From the NCBI GenBank assembly GCA_964565895.1, contig CAZMGT010000022.1, forward strand, positions 1 to 54,221: 54,221 bases of DNA, written 5' to 3'. Of this stretch, positions 51,110-54,221 are shown one piece after another. Both the position numbers and the translations under genes were made by a program. The notes below the pieces were generated by a model, which made no database searches, was not told the origin of the DNA, and was given only the letters and a program-made list of their open reading frames with translations. Every line of letters begins with the position of its first letter. Within the stretch, counting starts at the first letter, position 1. Origin of the DNA: CAZMGT01 sp964565895 (lineage in GTDB: Bacteria > Armatimonadota > Zipacnadia > UBA1398 > CAZMGT01).

Positions 51110-52093
51110 ATGAGCAGACGGGCGGTGTGGATTTTTGTGTGCCTGGCCGTTGCCGGGGCGACGGCTTGGGGGCAGGGGCCGTTTGACCCGGTGCAGGTGA
51201 TCGCGCGCTCGAACGACGCGCTGGAGGGGCTGCGCTACGAGGGCCGGCGGCTGGTGACCAATTTCGACCTGCTTGGGCGGAAGACCGAGGTGGAGTATCG
51301 CGAGTATTTCGATGGGGCGCGGCAGGGGGTGCCCCTGCGCCGGCTGGAGTATGTGCGCGACAGCCACCTGCAGGGGATCATCATGGTCGACGACGGGAGG
51401 TTTGTCTGGCAGTATAACCCGCGGACGAAGCGCGCCATTCGCCAGCGGAGCGGGCCGCACATGCTTCCCGAGGTGTTGGCGCGGCGCACGGAGCTTTTGC
51501 TGGAGAACTACGACTGCCGGGAGCGGGGGATGGAGCAGGTGGCGGGGCGGAAGTGCTACGTGGTGGAGCTGCTTCCGCGGGTGCCCGGGAATCCCTCGCG
51601 CACCGTTTACGCCGATGTGTTTACCTACCTGCCGCTGAAGACGGTTAACCTGCGGGGGACGGGGACGCTGAAGAGCATTAGCGAGTTTACCTCGATCAAC
51701 TTCCACCCGCGGTTTGGGAAGGACCTGTTTGCCGTGCCGCGCGATGTGGTGGTCGTCGGGGGGATCTCGCGCGAGGGGCCGTATGACCTGCAGCGGGCGG
51801 CGGGGCGGTTGGGGGTGGCCATTCGCACGCCGAAATATCTGCCCCCGGGGTATGTGTTTGCCGGCGCGCACTGCCTGTGGGGCGCGGGCGGGGCGCGGGC
51901 GGTGCACCTTTTGTATTTCGACGGGCTGTCCACCATCTCGCTGTTTGAGGAGCCGACGACGCACCACGTGGTTGAGCGCTGGCTGCCCGCGGGCTCGGTG
52001 CATGAGTTCCGCTGGGCGGACGGGGCGATGAAATATACGCTCATCGGGGACATTGTCCCCGCGGAGCTAGCGCGGATTAAGGACTCGCTTTAG
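51110..52093 (+). CDS. RseB/MucB-like periplasmic regulator
   Basis: 327 aa with a signal peptide (MSRRAVWIFVCLAVAGATAW). The first two thirds match the LolA/LolB-like half-barrel of MucB/RseB (ALEGLRYEGRRLVTNFDLLG, RLEYVRDSHLQGIIMVDDGR, VVELLPRVPGNPSRTVYADV). The C-terminal part has YLPPGYVFAGAHCL and VHLLYFDGLSTISLFEEP, the RseB C-terminal signature in which a lipid- or porin-sensing sheet ends with S-D-G-L. In E. coli RseB protects RseA from cleavage. Gene order sigma, anti-sigma, RseB is conserved here, so it should complete an envelope-stress switch. Confidence 0.85.
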   Translation: MSRRAVWIFVCLAVAGATAWGQGPFDPVQVIARSNDALEGLRYEGRRLVTNFDLLGRKTEVEYREYFDGARQGVPLRRLEYVRDSHLQGIIMVDDGRFVWQYNPRTKRAIRQRSGPHMLPEVLARRTELLLENYDCRERGMEQVAGRKCYVVELLPRVPGNPSRTVYADVFTYLPLKTVNLRGTGTLKSISEFTSINFHPRFGKDLFAVPRDVVVVGGISREGPYDLQRAAGRLGVAIRTPKYLPPGYVFAGAHCLWGAGGARAVHLLYFDGLSTISLFEEPTTHHVVERWLPAGSVHEFRWADGAMKYTLIGDIVPAELARIKDSL

Positions 52094-52258
52094 CTTAAGC
52101 GCCGAGCGCGGGCCTCAAGCGCGCAACGTAGTGCGCCTGGGGATTAAGGCTGAGCCCTAGCGCCCAGCCCGCGCGAGGGGCGCGCGGAGAGCAGTTGGCC
52201 AGCGCCGTGGGCGTGGCGAGTGCCGCGTTGTTCGCTGGCAACTGCTGGGCAAGAGCGC

Positions 52259-54221
52259 CTACCAGGCAATGCTCACCACGAGCTCGTCGCCGGCGGAAAG
52301 CCGCGCTGGGCTGAGGAGCTCGACGCGCACCTCGTCGCCCTCCGCGGCAAACCGCGCGGGAAGCAGCTTTCTTCGCGTTTGCACAGTAACCGTTTTCGGC
52401 CGCGCAGGCTCGGGGAGCTGGAAGATAAGCTGGCGCAGGGCAAGCGTGCCATAGCGCAGGGCGATGCGCTCGGTTTGCCGGCGGCCGTCGCGCGTTTGGG
52501 CGAAGACGCCCCAGCCTTGTGCGGTGGAGAAGAACGAGACGTGGTCTTCCGGGCGCCAGAGGGGTTTGAACCCGAGGATGCCCTGCGGGCCGTCGTAGAT
52601 GAACCCCTGGCAGGCGAGGAGCACGGACCAGATGCTCATTGTCCGCGCGTAGAACTTGCCGCACTCGTCGTCGCAAAATGGGTTTCCGCTATAGCCCCAG
52701 GCGGCGCTGGCCAAGCCTGTGCGCAGACGGCCATCGTAGCGCATCCACGCCCCACGGAGCACGGTAAACCCCTCGCGCAGCAGGCCGGCATAGATCATCA
52801 TCGCCGCAGCGGAGTACTCAAAGCCGCTCATTACCTCGTCGGCGTAGCGCGTGTGCTTTTCCGGCCGGCCGCCGTGAGGCCAGGTAATCATTTGCATGCC
52901 CGGGTCGTCGTCGGCGACGAATTTGCGCGGGGCCTGGGTTATCCCGTGGAACGTAGCTTTGAAGTTGTACTTAAACAACGCGCGCAACGCGCTACGCACA
53001 TGCTCCGGGGGGTAGAGCCAGCCGAGATTTAGCTGCAGGGCCCACCACTGCCCGAGCACCTGGTCGATGGCGCAGCCGGTGACGTAGTCCTGCTCGCCCT
53101 TGGGGTCGGGGATTTGGATGTAGTACTCGCCGTTGAACAGGGTTTCGTCCTGGGCCTTCGCCCCGCGCTCGCGGATTTGGCGATAGCGCCGCGCGGCGAG
53201 GGCGTCGCCCTCGATTGCGGCCATTTTCTCTGCGGCGGCGAGCGCGGCGAGGTACATCGTCCCCAGCCACGAGGAGCTCCCGCTGAGGTTGCCGTCGAGG
53301 GTGTTCCACTGCGCGCCGGAGAGAACGCCGTCTTCGTCGGCGTCCCAGGTAGCGATAACGTAGTCCATGGCGCGCTTAATCGCCGGCCAGTGGCGGTCGA
53401 GCCAGCGCTGGTCGGTGCTCAGCAGGTGCTCGCGGAAGGCGCCGAGGATGTCGCCGCACTGGCCGTCGAACGCGGGGTGGCTTTTCGGCTGGCGATGGGG
53501 AATGGCGCCGTCGGGCGATTGATAGAAAAACGCCTGCTCGCGCATTTGCCGGCCGAGGGCGGGGAACAGCCGGGCGTGGGCTTGGGCATATTGCCAGACG
53601 TGGTTGCAGTTGCCCGGGCAGCAGCCGGCATTGATGCGGCAACCCTCCCAGCCGCCGAAGTAGCCGTCTTTGGTCCAGAAGCAGGTGGGGCTGCGAATGT
53701 CAACAAGCTGGGCGCTTATTCTGTCGAGCAGCCAGCGGGGGAGGTTTGTGCTGTAGAAGGTGTCGTGAAACAGGCGGGTGTTCGCGGAAAGCTCGTTAAA
53801 CCGGCGAGCGACCTCGCAGGCGACATCTAAGGCGTCGGCCCACCAGTTGCTATACATATTTCCCCGGCCGCCCCAGTCGCGCGCGCCGTGCGTGGCGTTT
53901 GGGAAATACCACGTGAGCACGAAGGACACCGTTTTCCTCTCGCCAGGGGCAAGCGGGAAGGCCACGGCGAGAGCGCCGTCGAGGGTCTGCCCTTGGGGCG
54001 AGGGGCCAGCGCGCTCGGGGCCCTCGAGCTTGCCCGCCTCACGGAACTGCTGGGCGAGCTGGCCGAGGTCGTCCCACGAAGCGGTGGCGCTCGCCTGCTC
54101 GGAGAGCGCGGCGAGGGCCATGTCGCCAAACCCGGGGGCGCCCTCGGGCAGGGCGGCGGTGGTCATGTGCAAAATGGTCGCCCCAGGCTCACGCACAATG
54201 CGGTTTACGTTGCCCCCGTAG
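52259..54221 (-). CDS. GH116-family (DUF608-type) glycoside hydrolase, 5' end missing
   Basis: 654 codons are present and the frame runs open off the right edge (YGGNVNRI then GTG 54196); the N-terminal beta-domain is outside the window. The alpha/alpha-barrel is clear: EGCRINAGCCPGNCNHVWQY, DILGAFREHLLSTDQRWLDR and FCDDECGKFYARTMSIWSVL, in which the Asp of the D-E-C-G phrase aligns with the acid/base Asp of GH116. The nucleophile region reads NTLDGNLSGSSSWLGTMYLA; where characterised members have Glu two residues after Asp, this one appears to have Asn. GH116 includes beta-glucosidase and beta-xylosidase, such as human GBA2. It is convergent with the RseB-like gene. Confidence 0.85.
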   Translation of the reverse strand, partial: YGGNVNRIVREPGATILHMTTAALPEGAPGFGDMALAALSEQASATASWDDLGQLAQQFREAGKLEGPERAGPSPQGQTLDGALAVAFPLAPGERKTVSFVLTWYFPNATHGARDWGGRGNMYSNWWADALDVACEVARRFNELSANTRLFHDTFYSTNLPRWLLDRISAQLVDIRSPTCFWTKDGYFGGWEGCRINAGCCPGNCNHVWQYAQAHARLFPALGRQMREQAFFYQSPDGAIPHRQPKSHPAFDGQCGDILGAFREHLLSTDQRWLDRHWPAIKRAMDYVIATWDADEDGVLSGAQWNTLDGNLSGSSSWLGTMYLAALAAAEKMAAIEGDALAARRYRQIRERGAKAQDETLFNGEYYIQIPDPKGEQDYVTGCAIDQVLGQWWALQLNLGWLYPPEHVRSALRALFKYNFKATFHGITQAPRKFVADDDPGMQMITWPHGGRPEKHTRYADEVMSGFEYSAAAMMIYAGLLREGFTVLRGAWMRYDGRLRTGLASAAWGYSGNPFCDDECGKFYARTMSIWSVLLACQGFIYDGPQGILGFKPLWRPEDHVSFFSTAQGWGVFAQTRDGRRQTERIALRYGTLALRQLIFQLPEPARPKTVTVQTRRKLLPARFAAEGDEVRVELLSPARLSAGDELVVSIAW

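Noticed and set aside
1..54221. tRNA, rRNA, transposase, integrase and phage genes
   Set aside because: Scanned by eye for clover-leaf ends, rRNA blocks and DDE or integrase motifs; none found. A tRNAscan or Infernal run would be decisive.

Overview
The window is high-GC DNA with dense coding on both strands. It comes from a diderm (outer-membrane) bacterium. A Wza-like export protein with a signal peptide, a SurA/PpiC-type lipoprotein, a class A PBP and a sigma factor/anti-sigma/RseB-like trio all point to a periplasm and outer membrane. A DivIC/FtsB gene behind enolase, a DUF951 gene and an RqcP-type S4 protein are more typical of Terrabacteria. Secreted glycosidase-like proteins with Gfo/Idh and URO-D neighbours recall Armatimonadota and similar candidate phyla. 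The phylum is a low-confidence guess. No rRNA, tRNA, CRISPR array, IS element or phage gene was seen.

Layout. 1-9887: carbohydrate-related genes. These are the 5' end of a secreted hydrolase, a GH123-like protein, rlmI, a secreted protein of beta-sandwich modules coupled to a URO-D-family enzyme, a Gfo/Idh dehydrogenase and a sugar isomerase. 9958-15856: a SagB-type oxidoreductase, a heparinase II/III-like protein, a predicted secreted beta-rich protein behind a clear terminator, a methyltransferase, and a lytic transglycosylase behind a long stem-rich leader. 16009-23589: housekeeping genes (PpiC lipoprotein, mazG, rqcP, ppdK, terminator, eno, ftsB/divIC, DUF951, zinc-ribbon membrane protein). 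23644-26925: a very large secreted GH42-like protein.

27243-44664 is an exopolysaccharide locus built as two convergent arms that meet in a 21-bp gap at 36041-36061. The plus arm has Fkp-type fucokinase/GDP-fucose pyrophosphorylase, an export protein with seven SLBB repeats, a Wzz/BY-kinase-like protein whose Walker A lysine is arginine, and an HddA-like GHMP kinase. The minus arm has a flippase, a three-domain nucleotidyltransferase-like/thymidylate-kinase-like/aminoglycoside-phosphotransferase-like fusion, a glycosyltransferase, an O-antigen-ligase-like protein, a WecG/TagA transferase and a phosphoglycosyl transferase. Together these cover activated-sugar supply, lipid-linked repeat assembly, flipping, polymerisation and export.

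44899-54221 is an envelope module. It has a membrane protein, PBP1A, a secreted protein with two discoidin domains joined by a long Ala/Pro linker, and a divergent sigma factor/anti-sigma factor/RseB-like operon. A GH116-family gene truncated by the window edge follows. The most unusual items are the three-domain fusion, the seven-SLBB exporter with its degenerate kinase partner, the structured leader at 14776-15008, and the envelope-stress cassette facing the discoidin/PBP genes.
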